Below, in pieces: positions 50,863 to 60,345 of a stretch of DNA of 63,773 nt. The notes below the pieces were generated by a model. The model worked only from the letters and a program-made list of their open reading frames with translations. It had not been told where the DNA came from and searched no databases. This DNA is from Sphingobacteriales bacterium 44-15 (GTDB taxonomy: Bacteria > Bacteroidota > Bacteroidia > Chitinophagales > Chitinophagaceae): contig MKWG01000027.1 in assembly GCA_001899685.1 (NCBI GenBank), positions 84,470 to 148,242 of the forward strand. Direction: 5' to 3'. Both the position numbers and the translations under genes were made by a program. Numbering within the stretch: position 1 is the stretch's first letter; every line of letters starts with the position of its first letter.

Positions 50863-51289
50863 GCAAAGGTGAATGGGCAAGCAATGTCGTTTCCTTAAGA
50901 AGGCATAGCGTTTTTAAAGGTAAGTTGCTGATTGCCTCAAGCCGGTCCCGCCACTTGGCGCGATATCCGAAACACCACTGTTTTTTAGTTCGGGCATATT
51001 TGATTTTTATTTGTCTCACTGAGTGCTTCGCAGTTGCTTTGAGGAGACCTGTCAGCTTCATATCATTGCTCATCTATCCCTTTGATCGGCGATAGTACAA
51101 ATCTCACGCAAAAAAAGGTGGCTTATTCGGATATTGGTAACAGTGCGATAAATCTCTGCGTTGCTGACAAATTAAAAGTTTTATGATGATTCTTTAGCTA
51201 CAAGAAACGATATTAAATGGGCAATAGCCGTAGTTACATTATTGAACGGTGGAAGCAACAGGCCCCATTATATTCTTTTTTACGCTTGT
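50863..51289. other. Intergenic stretch, no supported gene
   Basis: An open minus-strand frame (50786-51073) overlaps the oxidase end antisense and has no family match, so it is not called. No clear terminator for the oxidase gene or repeat was found. Confidence 0.5.
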
Positions 51290-53008
51290 TCATTCGGTAA
51301 TGCCCATCTTATACCGGTTTTCTTTTCTTTCCGCAGGGGTCGGGGACCGCACCCAGGAATTGTCGTATGCTTTGAAACAGGGAGCAACGAGCATATCATC
51401 CAGAGATAACTTTCCTTCCAGGTATCCGCAAAGCGCCGAAAAAGCCGGTTTATTTTCCTGCTTAAGTATGAGCAGCGATGCATTGGTGCCTGCTTTGGCA
51501 GCAATAGGCACCCCGCCACCCAGTTCGGCCCAGTGACCGCCAAGCAACAGGTTTTTCACCGGCGTCTGATAGTGGGCAATTTTGCTGCGCATATTTTTCT
51601 GCCCGGGCTTGGCGCCCATCATAGTGCCGTTTTTATTGCCGGTATAACGGTAATGTGTAACCGGCGTGGCCACATCATAAAACAGGATATGCGATCTCAA
51701 TCCGGGTATAACAGCCGCTTCAACGCGGTCTATGACAGCTTCTGCTATTTTCCTTTTCAGCTCCCTGTACTCCTCTCCTCTTATGTAGTTGCCATTTTCA
51801 TCCTTCACCGTATGCCAGTTGTTGCAATAATCCATTACCGCCGGCATAAACAACGTTAGTGTGCCGCAACCACGGGGAGCAAGCGTTTTATCCCGCACAG
51901 ACGGAGGCAATATACTTATCTCTGTTGTTGCAGGATCGCCATCCTGGTGTGCATTGAAGCTGATGTTTTCATCTACAAGATGAATAAGCTCTTCGCCCAG
52001 CCCCAAAGCTTCTGTAGGACAGTCCAGTCCTATAGATATGGTGAAGGAAGAGCTGTACAGATCAGCACTGCGTAATTTTTCCTTGAGCGTTGCCGGTACG
52101 GCAGATGCCGGCAGCATTTTTTCGTAGAGTGTTTCTATATCGCAGGCAGCTACTACATATTTGCTTTTGACCTCGATCGTTTGTTCCCGGTGAGTGCATT
52201 GCACACCCACGCACTTATTTCCTTCCACCAGTATCCTTTGAACGGCACAACGGGTCAAAATATCATTTTTATAATATTCAACTATATGCCTGAGCCATTC
52301 GGGTATTACTTGCCCCCCGCCTTCCGGCGGGCATTGAAAATCATCTGCATAAGACCAGCCTATAGGCACCATACAACCGATCAGCTCTGTTTCTGAAGCA
52401 AATAACTTATGCAACCCGGGATCCTTGAAAAAGAGCCCAAGCCCTTTTTTCACTCCTTTCTCTCCGCTGTAAAAAGCATAGGGGATGAAAGGGATCAGCA
52501 CGCCCAGTGTTCTCAACCGGCTTAATACCTTCTCTGAAAAGGTCATTGTTTCTTCCGAACGGAATATCTGGTTGAGCCTGCAAAGCGAATCACCGATCTT
52601 TTTGGCACGCCGGAAAAATTTTAATAGGCCTTTCTCCTCGTGAGGAAATTCGGCGATCAACTGATCCCTCAGCTGGTCAGGATCGTTGGTAAGAAGATAA
52701 TTGAAGGCATTGCCTTTATAACGGCGGGTATGCTTCAGTGATATAGCCCTTGGATGATCGCTTCCCAGCATGTCAAACAACCGGGTCACTATTCCACGGT
52801 AATTGTATTGGTTGAGCCAGTGGATAGCAGTATCAAAGAGAAAGTCTTTTCGCCTGAAACCCGCCAGATAGCCGCCTACATGAGGCTCCTTTTCGATTAC
52901 GCAAACAGAAAGTCCGGATTTGCTCAGCAACGCGGCAGCCGTAAGCCCCCCTATTCCGGCGCCAATCACAATGACATCGTAATATTCTTTCAGTTTAAGA
53001 TGGGGCAT
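51290..53008 (-). CDS. CrtI/CrtISO-like FAD-dependent oxidoreductase
   Basis: A 572-residue flavoprotein of the phytoene desaturase/carotenoid isomerase/retinol saturase group. The N-terminal dinucleotide fold is 'YDVIVIGAGIGGLTAAALLS' with 'VIEKEPHVGGYLAGFRRKDF'. 'VPIGWSYADDFQCPPEGGGQ' is the substrate-side region, and the FAD-closing C-terminus is 'LLLGGHWAELGGGVPIAAKA'. No other carotenoid genes lie nearby, so the substrate could be a polyene or a different lipid. It is monocistronic and diverges from the gluconokinase gene. Confidence 0.86.
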   Translation of the reverse strand: MPHLKLKEYYDVIVIGAGIGGLTAAALLSKSGLSVCVIEKEPHVGGYLAGFRRKDFLFDTAIHWLNQYNYRGIVTRLFDMLGSDHPRAISLKHTRRYKGNAFNYLLTNDPDQLRDQLIAEFPHEEKGLLKFFRRAKKIGDSLCRLNQIFRSEETMTFSEKVLSRLRTLGVLIPFIPYAFYSGEKGVKKGLGLFFKDPGLHKLFASETELIGCMVPIGWSYADDFQCPPEGGGQVIPEWLRHIVEYYKNDILTRCAVQRILVEGNKCVGVQCTHREQTIEVKSKYVVAACDIETLYEKMLPASAVPATLKEKLRSADLYSSSFTISIGLDCPTEALGLGEELIHLVDENISFNAHQDGDPATTEISILPPSVRDKTLAPRGCGTLTLFMPAVMDYCNNWHTVKDENGNYIRGEEYRELKRKIAEAVIDRVEAAVIPGLRSHILFYDVATPVTHYRYTGNKNGTMMGAKPGQKNMRSKIAHYQTPVKNLLLGGHWAELGGGVPIAAKAGTNASLLILKQENKPAFSALCGYLEGKLSLDDMLVAPCFKAYDNSWVRSPTPAERKENRYKMGITE

Positions 53009-53138
53009 ATACCTGATAAGATTTGTTCCTGATAAGATAGCTGATCGCTTCCCGGCAGGAAATTACTACACAACACCGGTATTTTAATCTGTTTCCTGAA
53101 AATTATTACAGGCGGAGATTTATTATGTACTTTTCGGT

Positions 53139-54605
53139 ATGAAATATTATATCGGTATTGATATAGGTACTACGTCTGCCAAAACAGTAGCCTTTTCCCG
53201 GCAAGGCGAAATTATTGCCAGTAAAAATACCGGTTACAAAATTTACCACCCTGCAAAAAACCAGAGTGAGCAGAAGCCTGATGAAATACTGGAAGCTGTT
53301 ATTGAAGGCATCTTATCGGTAACCGGCAGCTTAAAAAACGATGAACCGGCATTTATAAGCTTCAGCGCGGCAATGCACAGCATCCTTGCTGTGAATGAAA
53401 ATTGCGAACCGCTTACAGATTGCATTATATGGGCAGATAACCGGGCAGGAGATATTGCAAAAGCATTATTACAAACACCTGAAGGCAGGGCTTTTTATGA
53501 AAGCGCAGGAGTGCCGGTACATGCTATGTCTCCTTTATGCAAACTGCTGTGGCTGAGGGAAAATGCTCCCGGTATATTTGCTGCTGCGCATAAATTCATC
53601 GGTATTAAAGAGTATATTTTCTATCATTTCACCAAAGGTTTTTTTGTAGATACGTCCATTGCATCTGCTACAGGTTTTCTTAACCTTTCAACCCTGTCGT
53701 GGGACGAAAAAATACTTGGCTATGCAGGTATACACAGCCACCGGCTTTCTGAAATTGTCGGGCCGGCATTTACCGTTCCTGTCGAAACGCAAAACTTATC
53801 CCCGGCTATGCAAAAGCTGCGATACCTGCAGAACGTTCCATTGATTATAGGCGCCAGCGACGGCGGGCTTGCTAATCTCGGGAGCGATGCGGTAAATGAG
53901 AATACTATTGCCGTTACTATTGGTACAAGCAGCGCTATCAGGAGCATCACACCGGAGATCTATATTGATGACCGGATGCGTACTTTCTGTTATCATTTAA
54001 AAGACCGGCTATACATCTGCGGCGGCGCAGGTAATAATGGAGCAATAGTGCTGCAGTGGCTCCGCGATGCTGTTTTGCAAACGGACGACACTCTTGAAAC
54101 ATTATTTTCAGAAGCTGAAAGCATCGCACCGGGTTGTGAAGGACTATTATGCATTCCCTATCTGCTGGGAGAAAGGGCGCCGGTATGGAATGCTGATGCC
54201 CGCGGTTTATTTTTTGGAATGGATATCATGCACCGGAAAGCTCATTTTGTAAGAGCAGTCATGGAGGGAGTGATATATAACCTGTATGCAATCGGACAGG
54301 TGCTGTTGCAGAAAAATAATATTACTGTCATACGGGCTACAGGCGGCTTTACCCATAGCCGGCTGTGGCTTCAGATACTGAGTGATGTATTCAATACTAC
54401 CGTAGAAGTATCTGGGGCTGCCGAGAGCTCCGCTTTAGGCGCCGTTGCAATTGGTATGGAGGCGTTGGGGATGCATAAAAACTGGAACGCTGAGGTCACG
54501 GCCATATACCATCCGGACGAAGCCAACCATGCCCTATATAAAGAACGATCCGCACAGTTTGAAAGATTATACCGTTTGCTGGCTCCCGAAATGAGCCTTC
54601 TGTGA
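53139..54605 (+). CDS. FGGY-family carbohydrate kinase (gluconokinase-like)
   Basis: A 488-residue two-domain sugar kinase. The N-terminal 'YYIGIDIGTTSAKTVAFSRQ' phosphate loop, 'FISFSAAMHSILAVNENCEP' and 'IIWADNRAGDIAKAL' match bacterial gluconate kinases (GntK of the FGGY type). The ATPase C-terminal domain shows 'IGTSSAIRSITPEIY', 'GGAGNNGAIVLQWLRD' and 'VIRATGGFTHSRLWLQIL'. It would phosphorylate gluconate or a related sugar acid. No permease or dehydrogenase gene is adjacent; its 3' end faces the BrkB-family gene with a 2-nt gap. Confidence 0.88.
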   Translation: MKYYIGIDIGTTSAKTVAFSRQGEIIASKNTGYKIYHPAKNQSEQKPDEILEAVIEGILSVTGSLKNDEPAFISFSAAMHSILAVNENCEPLTDCIIWADNRAGDIAKALLQTPEGRAFYESAGVPVHAMSPLCKLLWLRENAPGIFAAAHKFIGIKEYIFYHFTKGFFVDTSIASATGFLNLSTLSWDEKILGYAGIHSHRLSEIVGPAFTVPVETQNLSPAMQKLRYLQNVPLIIGASDGGLANLGSDAVNENTIAVTIGTSSAIRSITPEIYIDDRMRTFCYHLKDRLYICGGAGNNGAIVLQWLRDAVLQTDDTLETLFSEAESIAPGCEGLLCIPYLLGERAPVWNADARGLFFGMDIMHRKAHFVRAVMEGVIYNLYAIGQVLLQKNNITVIRATGGFTHSRLWLQILSDVFNTTVEVSGAAESSALGAVAIGMEALGMHKNWNAEVTAIYHPDEANHALYKERSAQFERLYRLLAPEMSLL

Positions 54606-54607
54606 TC

Positions 54608-55573
54608 CTATCGTTGGGATTCATTTTCGACTTCCTGTCTGTTCTCATATTCAATCTTCAACTGCCTGATGCTTACATTCAGCTCAAATCCTATCAGCAA
54701 TATCAGGGAGTTTAAAAAGAAGGAAGACATTATGATAATAAGTGTCCCGATAGAGCCATATACTTTGTTGTAAGTCCCAAAATTGTTGACCCAAAAGCTG
54801 AAGAGCACGGTGAGCAGTATGATCAGGGTAGTGGCTAATATCGTACCCGGCGAATTGATGCTCCACTTGCGGTGAACAGCGGGGGCAAACCGGTAAATAA
54901 GGCCAATGGCAAAGTATATCAATCCGATTATTACTACCCAACGCAATGTGCCTATCCACCACCGTATAGAAGCATTTTCGATGCCCATCCAATGCAGCAG
55001 TTGCCGTAAAAGATTACCCTGTAAGATAAGCAGCAGTATGGAAGCCATAAATATGAGGGCTATAAAAAAAGTGAGCTTCAATGCAGTACCCCTGATCTCA
55101 AAGAAATTCCTTTTACGCCTGAAATGGGTATGTAATGAACGGTTAAATGAATTCATGATGCCGATCATTGCATTGGATGCAAAAAAACCGGCGGCAATAA
55201 AACCAAAAGATAATAACCCGCTGCGGGGTTTGGTAAAATCATTGATAAAATCTCTTACCCAGATAAAAGTATCCCGGTTAGGGGTAATATCTCTTATCAG
55301 GCGGAGCAGCTCATGGGTAAAATTTTTTTGCCCCGGCAGGTAGGGCACAAGCGTGAACAAAAAAATCATAAAAGGAGGAATCGCCATGAGCATGTTGAAA
55401 GAAATGGCCGAAGCACGTATTTTCAGCCCTTCTTTTTTAATCTGCCTTTGCAGGAAGCGCGTTACGTCATACAATGGCAGGCCCTCAAAGCCCGGAAGAA
55501 TAATATGCTTCGACTTATCAATGACAAATGCCACAGGTCGCCAGTTTATGATCTTTCGCTCCAGATTGGTCAT
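54608..55573 (-). CDS. YihY/BrkB-family inner-membrane protein
   Basis: A 321-residue membrane protein with six hydrophobic helices and cytoplasmic ends. Signatures: 'GLKIRASAISFNMLMAIPPF' (the ..SAxSFNxLxAIPP.. start of the family), 'AAGFFASNAMIGIMNSFNR', and 'WSINSPGTILATTLIILLTV'. Members were once called ribonuclease BN or virulence factor BrkB; the actual function is uncertain. It follows mltG on the same strand after 15 nt and is probably co-transcribed. Confidence 0.88.
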   Translation of the reverse strand: MTNLERKIINWRPVAFVIDKSKHIILPGFEGLPLYDVTRFLQRQIKKEGLKIRASAISFNMLMAIPPFMIFLFTLVPYLPGQKNFTHELLRLIRDITPNRDTFIWVRDFINDFTKPRSGLLSFGFIAAGFFASNAMIGIMNSFNRSLHTHFRRKRNFFEIRGTALKLTFFIALIFMASILLLILQGNLLRQLLHWMGIENASIRWWIGTLRWVVIIGLIYFAIGLIYRFAPAVHRKWSINSPGTILATTLIILLTVLFSFWVNNFGTYNKVYGSIGTLIIIMSSFFLNSLILLIGFELNVSIRQLKIEYENRQEVENESQR

Positions 55574-55588
55574 AATACCTGAACGATT

Positions 55589-56611
55589 TTATTTAATTTG
55601 TAATCTATTCAGCGCTTTCTGATATTCTCTCGCATTCTTCAGGTGCTCGGCATTTGTGGCTGCAAAAGCATGGTATCCTGAAAAATCAGCCCTGGCACAA
55701 AAGTACAGGTAATCGGTACTGGCTGCGTTAAGCACGGCATCAATTGTTTTAACGGATGGTGTGCAAATAGGTCCCGGCGGCAGGCCTTTGTTCCTATAAG
55801 TATTGTAGGGAGATTCCGCGCTTTCCAATATCATTTTAAGATTTACTCTTTTCGCCGCAAAATTTCTCAGCGCATATTTGATCGTCGGGTCTGCACCGAG
55901 GAACATCCCTTTATTCAGCCGGTTGATATATACACTCGCCATTAACGGCATCTCATCATATTTATTGGTTTCCTCTTCTATTATGGAAGACAATATATAC
56001 ACCTGTTCCGGGGTGAGCCCGAGGTTACGGGCTTTCTGCCTGCGGTCCTCTGTCCAGAACTTTTCAGTTTCACTTAAAAGGCGGCGGAATAATTTTGGCG
56101 CCGTGGTATTCCAGTAAAAAGTATAAGTGTTCGGCATTATTGCTGTCATCACTGCATTGGAATCAAGACCAAAAGCCCGCAGTGAGTCGTTATTGGTAAT
56201 ATAGCTGATAATAGCGAGAGAGTCGCACTCCAACTGGCGCCCGGCAAGCCGTGCAAAATCTTCCTTGGTCCTCAGCTTGGTAATAACAAGATTTACGGGA
56301 GATTGTTTTCCGTTCTTCAGCGTGCGCACAATATTGAGCACACTTTCGCCCTGCTTAATTTCATATTTGCCGGCCCTAATCTTTTCAGGTAATTCCGCTT
56401 TACGGGCGACCAAAGCAAAAAAGCCTGGGCTCTTAATAACATGGTCTTTCTCCAGTGTCTGTACAACATCACTGTAATTACTGCCGGTGTGTATGTAGAG
56501 AAAATATCTTTTACCTTCAAATGACGTGCCCGGGCCTGCTATTTTCCATACCAGGAATCCCGTTGTTAACAACAGTATCAGTATTACTATCAACACGATT
56601 TTTTTTATCAT
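55589..56611 (-). CDS. mltG: Endolytic transglycosylase MltG
   Basis: A 340-residue inner-membrane enzyme with one N-terminal helix ('MIKKIVLIVILILLLTTGFL'), a LysM-like part ('YIHTGSNYSDVVQTL'), and the YceG catalytic domain with the Glu in 'ILSSIIEEETNKYDEMPLMA'. Other signatures: 'LGADPTIKYAL' and 'PYNTYRNKGLPPGPICTPSV'. It cleaves nascent glycan strands and limits peptidoglycan chain length. A terminator upstream separates it from secG, so it needs its own promoter; no clear box was identified. Confidence 0.93.
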   Translation of the reverse strand: MIKKIVLIVILILLLTTGFLVWKIAGPGTSFEGKRYFLYIHTGSNYSDVVQTLEKDHVIKSPGFFALVARKAELPEKIRAGKYEIKQGESVLNIVRTLKNGKQSPVNLVITKLRTKEDFARLAGRQLECDSLAIISYITNNDSLRAFGLDSNAVMTAIMPNTYTFYWNTTAPKLFRRLLSETEKFWTEDRRQKARNLGLTPEQVYILSSIIEEETNKYDEMPLMASVYINRLNKGMFLGADPTIKYALRNFAAKRVNLKMILESAESPYNTYRNKGLPPGPICTPSVKTIDAVLNAASTDYLYFCARADFSGYHAFAATNAEHLKNAREYQKALNRLQIK

Positions 56612-56645
56612 CGCCCTGCCTGTTTATATGGTAATTGAAAATAAA

Positions 56646-56673
56646 CAAAAACCCTGTTGCAGAACAACAGGGT
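56646..56673 (-). terminator. Intrinsic terminator after secG
   Basis: Perfect 9-bp stem accctgttg / caacagggt with loop cagaa; on the minus strand it is followed by TTTTTGTTT. It ends the sigma54-regulator/lptE/secG transcript 42 nt past the secG stop. Confidence 0.85.
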
Positions 56674-56714
56674 CTGAAAAAAATAATTTATTTACAGCAA
56701 TGATCCTGCTCCTT

Positions 56715-57077
56715 TTATTTTGATGAATCCTGCGAAGGCTGAGACTGCTGAGAGGCGCCCTGCTGGGAAGGCTGCTGCAGCGGCAATGAAGACGGCGCTG
56801 TGGTTTGTTGATTGGTGTTGATATTTTTGATGAATTCACTGTCAGCGCTGCCACCTTTCATAAAAAGTGAAGAAGTGAGGCACAATACAGCAATTATACC
56901 GGCAAACAGCCATGTACCCTTTTCCAGCACATCCGTTGTTTGCTTCACCCCCATGAACTGGTTGCTGAAACCGGCAATACTGCCAGACAATCCGCCACCT
57001 TTAGGATTCTGTATCAACACTACCAAACCCAGAAGTACACTTACAAGCACCACCAGTATCAAAAGTAAAAGCGCCAT
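56715..57077 (-). CDS. secG: Preprotein translocase subunit SecG
   Basis: A 120-residue inner-membrane protein. 'LLLILVVLVSVLLGLVVLIQ' and 'GTWLFAGIIAVLCLTSSLFM' are the two helices; the loop 'NPKGGGLSGSIAGFSNQFMG' is the SecG signature. The C-terminus is a Gln/Ser/Pro-rich tail typical of Bacteroidota. SecG assists SecYEG export. It is 1 nt from the upstream gene, so tightly coupled. Confidence 0.93.
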   Translation of the reverse strand: MALLLLILVVLVSVLLGLVVLIQNPKGGGLSGSIAGFSNQFMGVKQTTDVLEKGTWLFAGIIAVLCLTSSLFMKGGSADSEFIKNINTNQQTTAPSSLPLQQPSQQGASQQSQPSQDSSK

Positions 57078-57078
57078 A

Positions 57079-58221
57079 TTACGAATTGTTTAATTTGGAA
57101 ATTTTGGCTGCAAAGTAAACTCTTTTGTCGGGATTGAGCAAACTTAATTTCCTGTACACTTCCACTGCTTTATGGTGCAATCCCTGCCTGGCAAATACCT
57201 CGGCCATAGCTTCTGTGACCACTTCTTTTGCTTCGTTGGAATGCTCTGCGATATCCTGGATAGCTGATTGCGTGCCCTGGTCCATCCCGGATTCCAGCTT
57301 TTCCGGATGGATCTTTTTCATGGTCTTCAGCCAGTCGGTAAAGCTCCGGAGCTTTATGCTCAACCGGTCCTGTCCCTCAATATCCGCAGAGATCTTAATA
57401 CCCTGCGAAGCAAAATAATCCACCGTATATAAAGGCTCTATAGGAATAAGCGATTCGCTGTTGTGGCCGGGATCCACAGGAGTATCCAGTATAGATCTTA
57501 ATTTAGCAGTAGGTATTCCGGGTTTAAAGGAGGCATCTCCTTCCAAAGGAGCATGCACAACTTCCTGTGCTTCTGAAAGACCTGTTTCATCCGGATGTTG
57601 TTCTTCAGTGAATACTTCACCGGCAACAGTATTTTCTTCGCTGTAAGATGAGACAACTTCGTCTTTTTTTATTTCGTCAACATTTTCATCAGCCGGCATA
57701 GTGGCCTCATCTGTAATGTTATTCCTGTCAGGCTCATCAGGTATGGCAGGCTGAAAAGCCACTTCCTCCGGCTGAAGCGGGATGATTTCTTCAGTGGGCT
57801 CTACAGAAATATTATTTTCTTCACTGTCAGGTGATGCAGCTTTGTCTTCCTTTATAGCGTCAACACTTTCGTCAGCAGGTATTGTCTCTTCATCCGGCGC
57901 AGTAGCCTCATCCGCAATGGTATCACTATCGGGGGTCTCTGCTTTTTTATCCGGGTTTTCTGCCATTGTTTGTATCTCTTCCGGATACAGTAAATCATTC
58001 AGCCAATGTGGGTTCGTAAAGAATACGGCAGTTTTGCATGCCTGTTCTTCGAACAACGGATCACCGGATTGTTGATATTTTTTTGCGAGCAATAACTGCA
58101 CCGGGGCGCAATAAGGAAAATCGTTTACAAATTGCTCAAGCTGGTGTAGCCCTGTTTCTTCCAAATTACTTTTTTGGAAAAAAAAATGTACAATGCTATC
58201 CATTTCGCTGCTCATTGGCAT
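57079..58221 (-). CDS. Conserved Bacteroidota protein with acidic linker, TPR-like end
   Basis: A 380-residue cytoplasmic-looking protein (no signal, no membrane helix). The N-terminal ~90 residues are helical ('LHQLEQFVNDFPYCAPVQLL'), followed by a long acidic Glu/Asp/Pro/Thr-rich linker (~95-240) with two imperfect repeats ('DEATAPDEETIPADESVDAI' and 'DEATMPADENVDEI'). The conserved C-terminal part ends in one TPR-like unit ('FARQGLHHKAVEVYRKLSLL') and NPDKRVYFAAKISKL. The gene sits between lptE and secG with 14- and 1-nt gaps, which I know as a common Bacteroidota order; a role in envelope biogenesis is inferred from this only. Confidence 0.75.
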   Translation of the reverse strand: MPMSSEMDSIVHFFFQKSNLEETGLHQLEQFVNDFPYCAPVQLLLAKKYQQSGDPLFEEQACKTAVFFTNPHWLNDLLYPEEIQTMAENPDKKAETPDSDTIADEATAPDEETIPADESVDAIKEDKAASPDSEENNISVEPTEEIIPLQPEEVAFQPAIPDEPDRNNITDEATMPADENVDEIKKDEVVSSYSEENTVAGEVFTEEQHPDETGLSEAQEVVHAPLEGDASFKPGIPTAKLRSILDTPVDPGHNSESLIPIEPLYTVDYFASQGIKISADIEGQDRLSIKLRSFTDWLKTMKKIHPEKLESGMDQGTQSAIQDIAEHSNEAKEVVTEAMAEVFARQGLHHKAVEVYRKLSLLNPDKRVYFAAKISKLNNS

Positions 58222-58235
58222 GAAGATACAATCCT

Positions 58236-58748
58236 TTACCAGTTTGAGAATATTTTATTGAAAATATCGTCTGATACATTCTTTACGATATCATCCATCA
58301 GGCGGCTTTGGGCATCTGAAAAACTAAGCGTAGAAGAAAAAGGAAAATTCCTGGTTATATCTGTTTCAAAATTTTTCTTCTCATCAAGACGGTTCTTAAA
58401 AATGATATGCACCGTGATATTCAGGTTGTTGCTCGACACCTGTTGCCCTGATATACCTGAAGTATTCACTGAAAAATCAGTAATATATCCGCTGATATCG
58501 TAATGTGCATCATCGCCGTTCACCACCGACAGCCGGGTCTGGCTGATGATCTTCTGCTTGAGCTTATCCGTAAGCTGTGGGCTGAGCTGTGGGTTTACAA
58601 AGCGGGCCCTGTTTTCAATATAGCTGACTTTTGCCGTCTTTACTTCCGGCGGATAGCTCACGTCCTTCATGGAATAACTGCAGGTAGCCTGTACCGATAC
58701 CATCGCAAGAAGGATGATCCATAGTTTTCCAAACAGCTTGTTATTCAT
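58236..58748 (-). CDS. LptE-like LPS-assembly lipoprotein
   Basis: A 170-residue lipoprotein: signal with lipobox-like 'VQATCSYS' and acylated Cys. 'VSYPPEVKTAKVSYIENRAR', 'LTDKLKQKIISQTRLSVVNG', 'YDISGYITDFSVN' and 'LMDDIVKNVSDDIFNKIF' match the Bacteroidota LptE family, the outer-membrane partner of LptD in LPS insertion. An alternative ATG at 58757 adds MIS; either start overlaps the end of the sigma54-regulator gene, indicating translational coupling. Confidence 0.85.
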   Translation of the reverse strand: MNNKLFGKLWIILLAMVSVQATCSYSMKDVSYPPEVKTAKVSYIENRARFVNPQLSPQLTDKLKQKIISQTRLSVVNGDDAHYDISGYITDFSVNTSGISGQQVSSNNLNITVHIIFKNRLDEKKNFETDITRNFPFSSTLSFSDAQSRLMDDIVKNVSDDIFNKIFSNW

Positions 58749-60009
58749 TGATATCATACTCTTTCAACTTCCTGTATAATGTTCTTTCACTGATGCCCAG
58801 GTCGGATGCTGCATCTTTACGCTTGCTTTTATGCTTTTTCAGTGCCTTTATAATAAGCTCTTTCTCCTTATCCATGATATTAAGCGACTCCTCCACATCT
58901 TCATGGCGGTGTATTTCCCCGTTGCTGTGGCTGGGAAGGTTATTCATAAGCACCGGTTGGGAAGGTTGTACAAATACCGGTTGGGGAAGCCCCCTTTCAT
59001 GTTCTGCCACAGGTTCGTACTCATTCAGTAAAGATTCTTTTGTATATGCAGCAGCGGCAGAAGCCCGCTGGGGATTTTGTAATATTTCTACAAACATTTT
59101 CTTCAGCTCCGTAACATCACGCTTCATATCAAAGAACAGCTTATACAATATTTCCCTTTCATTGGCAAACTCTGCATGCGAAACGTTGCCGGTTGACGCT
59201 GCGAGCACTGGCATCATAGTAGTACGGCTATGCTCAGGCAAAAATTGCGACAACTGACTCCCCGTAACTAATTTATCATTTGCCAGCACCGAGATCTGCT
59301 CTGCAATATTCTTTAATTCCCTGACATTCCCCGGCCAGGAATAGTGAATTAACAGATCCTTCGCTTCGTCGTCCAGTTGTATAGAAGGCGTTTTATAACG
59401 CTCCGCGAAATCGGCGGCAAATTTCCTGAACAGGAGAATGATGTCTTCCTGCCGGTCTTTCAGCGCAGGCACGCGGATGGGCACCGTATTCAGCCTGTAA
59501 TACAGATCCTGGCGGAATTTTCCTTTGTGCGTATATTCCAGCAGGTCTTTATTGGTAGCGGCAATGACCCGTACATCTGTCTTTTGCACTTTAGAGGAAC
59601 CTACCCTGATATATTCACCTGTTTCAAGCACCCGCAATAACCTTGCCTGGGTGCCCAGCGGCATCTCTCCTATTTCGTCCAAAAATATGGTTCCTCCGTT
59701 CACTGTTTCAAAGTATCCTTTCCGGCTGTCAACAGCGCCGGTAAATGAACCCTTTTCGTGGCCAAACAATTCGGAGTCAATCGTGCCTTCAGGAATAGCG
59801 CCGCAGTTTACCGCTATAAAGGGATTATGCTTCCTTGCCGATAATGCATGGATCACCTGCGAAAATACTTCCTTTCCCACGCCGCTCTCACCATATATCA
59901 ATACGGTAAGATCAGTGTTAGCCACCTGTGCCGCCACCTGGAGCGCATAGTTCAATGCCGGTGAATTACCGATAATGCCAAACCTGTTCTTTATTGATTG
60001 TATATCCAT
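58741..60009 (-). CDS. Sigma54-dependent transcriptional activator (AAA+ only)
   Basis: A 422-residue enhancer-binding protein without a receiver domain. Walker A GESGVGKE (40-47), sigma54-contact loop GSFTGA (87-92, in place of GAFTGA), Walker B 'TIFLDEIGEMP' (107-117), sensor 'YYRLNTVPIRVPALKDRQED', and a Fis-type HTH ('KRKDAASDLGISERTLYRKL') at the end. The ATG at 60009 is chosen because upstream codons in this frame are an out-of-frame reading of the HepT C-terminus. Its ATG overlaps the restored stop of hepT (TAATG). It heads the lptE/TPR-like/secG operon. Confidence 0.9.
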   Translation of the reverse strand: MDIQSIKNRFGIIGNSPALNYALQVAAQVANTDLTVLIYGESGVGKEVFSQVIHALSARKHNPFIAVNCGAIPEGTIDSELFGHEKGSFTGAVDSRKGYFETVNGGTIFLDEIGEMPLGTQARLLRVLETGEYIRVGSSKVQKTDVRVIAATNKDLLEYTHKGKFRQDLYYRLNTVPIRVPALKDRQEDIILLFRKFAADFAERYKTPSIQLDDEAKDLLIHYSWPGNVRELKNIAEQISVLANDKLVTGSQLSQFLPEHSRTTMMPVLAASTGNVSHAEFANEREILYKLFFDMKRDVTELKKMFVEILQNPQRASAAAAYTKESLLNEYEPVAEHERGLPQPVFVQPSQPVLMNNLPSHSNGEIHRHEDVEESLNIMDKEKELIIKALKKHKSKRKDAASDLGISERTLYRKLKEYDINE

Positions 60010-60345
60010 TAGTATGTTTCCATTAGTATAGTTAACTCCAGCTTTAACACCGGAAGGTTTCTTTGAATAATCAGCCAAATTGTTGAATCATCAATTAAAT
60101 CATAGTCGTGTACTAAAATGTGTCTTCCCTATTATTTTCTTTTTATCAGAGATATTTAGCAGCGGATCCATCCCGTCTGCCTTATATAAAGCTTCTCCAA
60201 TAATTGCGAGCCTTCTTTCTACCGAATCTATTGATTTCTGATCCATTTCATATTCCTGCAGTGAAGGAATATCTTCGATATGATTTTCAATAACAGATAT
60301 TGAAAAAAGCATATCGTCCAGATATTTTCTTATATCAGGATTCAT
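60009..60345 (-). pseudogene. Frameshifted HepT-like HEPN toxin
   Basis: From the ATG at 60345 the frame encodes an N-terminal HEPN/DUF86 helix pair ([13 protein letters not shown]..., 'RLAIIGEALYKADGMD') but breaks after residue 73 in 'KKIIG' and stops at 60100. In another frame the sequence goes on exactly as HepT should: GRHILVHDYDLIDDSTIW... ending at TAA 60009-60011, including the catalytic Rx4HxY motif (RHILVHDY). The break is near a GGG run at 60127-60129; one extra base or two missing bases explains it. The encoded toxin lacks its active site. A sequencing error is possible. Confidence 0.8.

Noticed and set aside
50786-51073. 95-codon minus-strand frame after the multicopper oxidase
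   Set aside because: It begins in the gap and runs antisense into the oxidase end; basic residues but no recognisable domain or ribosome-binding site.
60010-60078. N-terminal extension of the sigma54 activator (MADYSKK...)
   Set aside because: The extension is the hepT C-terminus read in another frame; the ATG at 60009 fits the family start.
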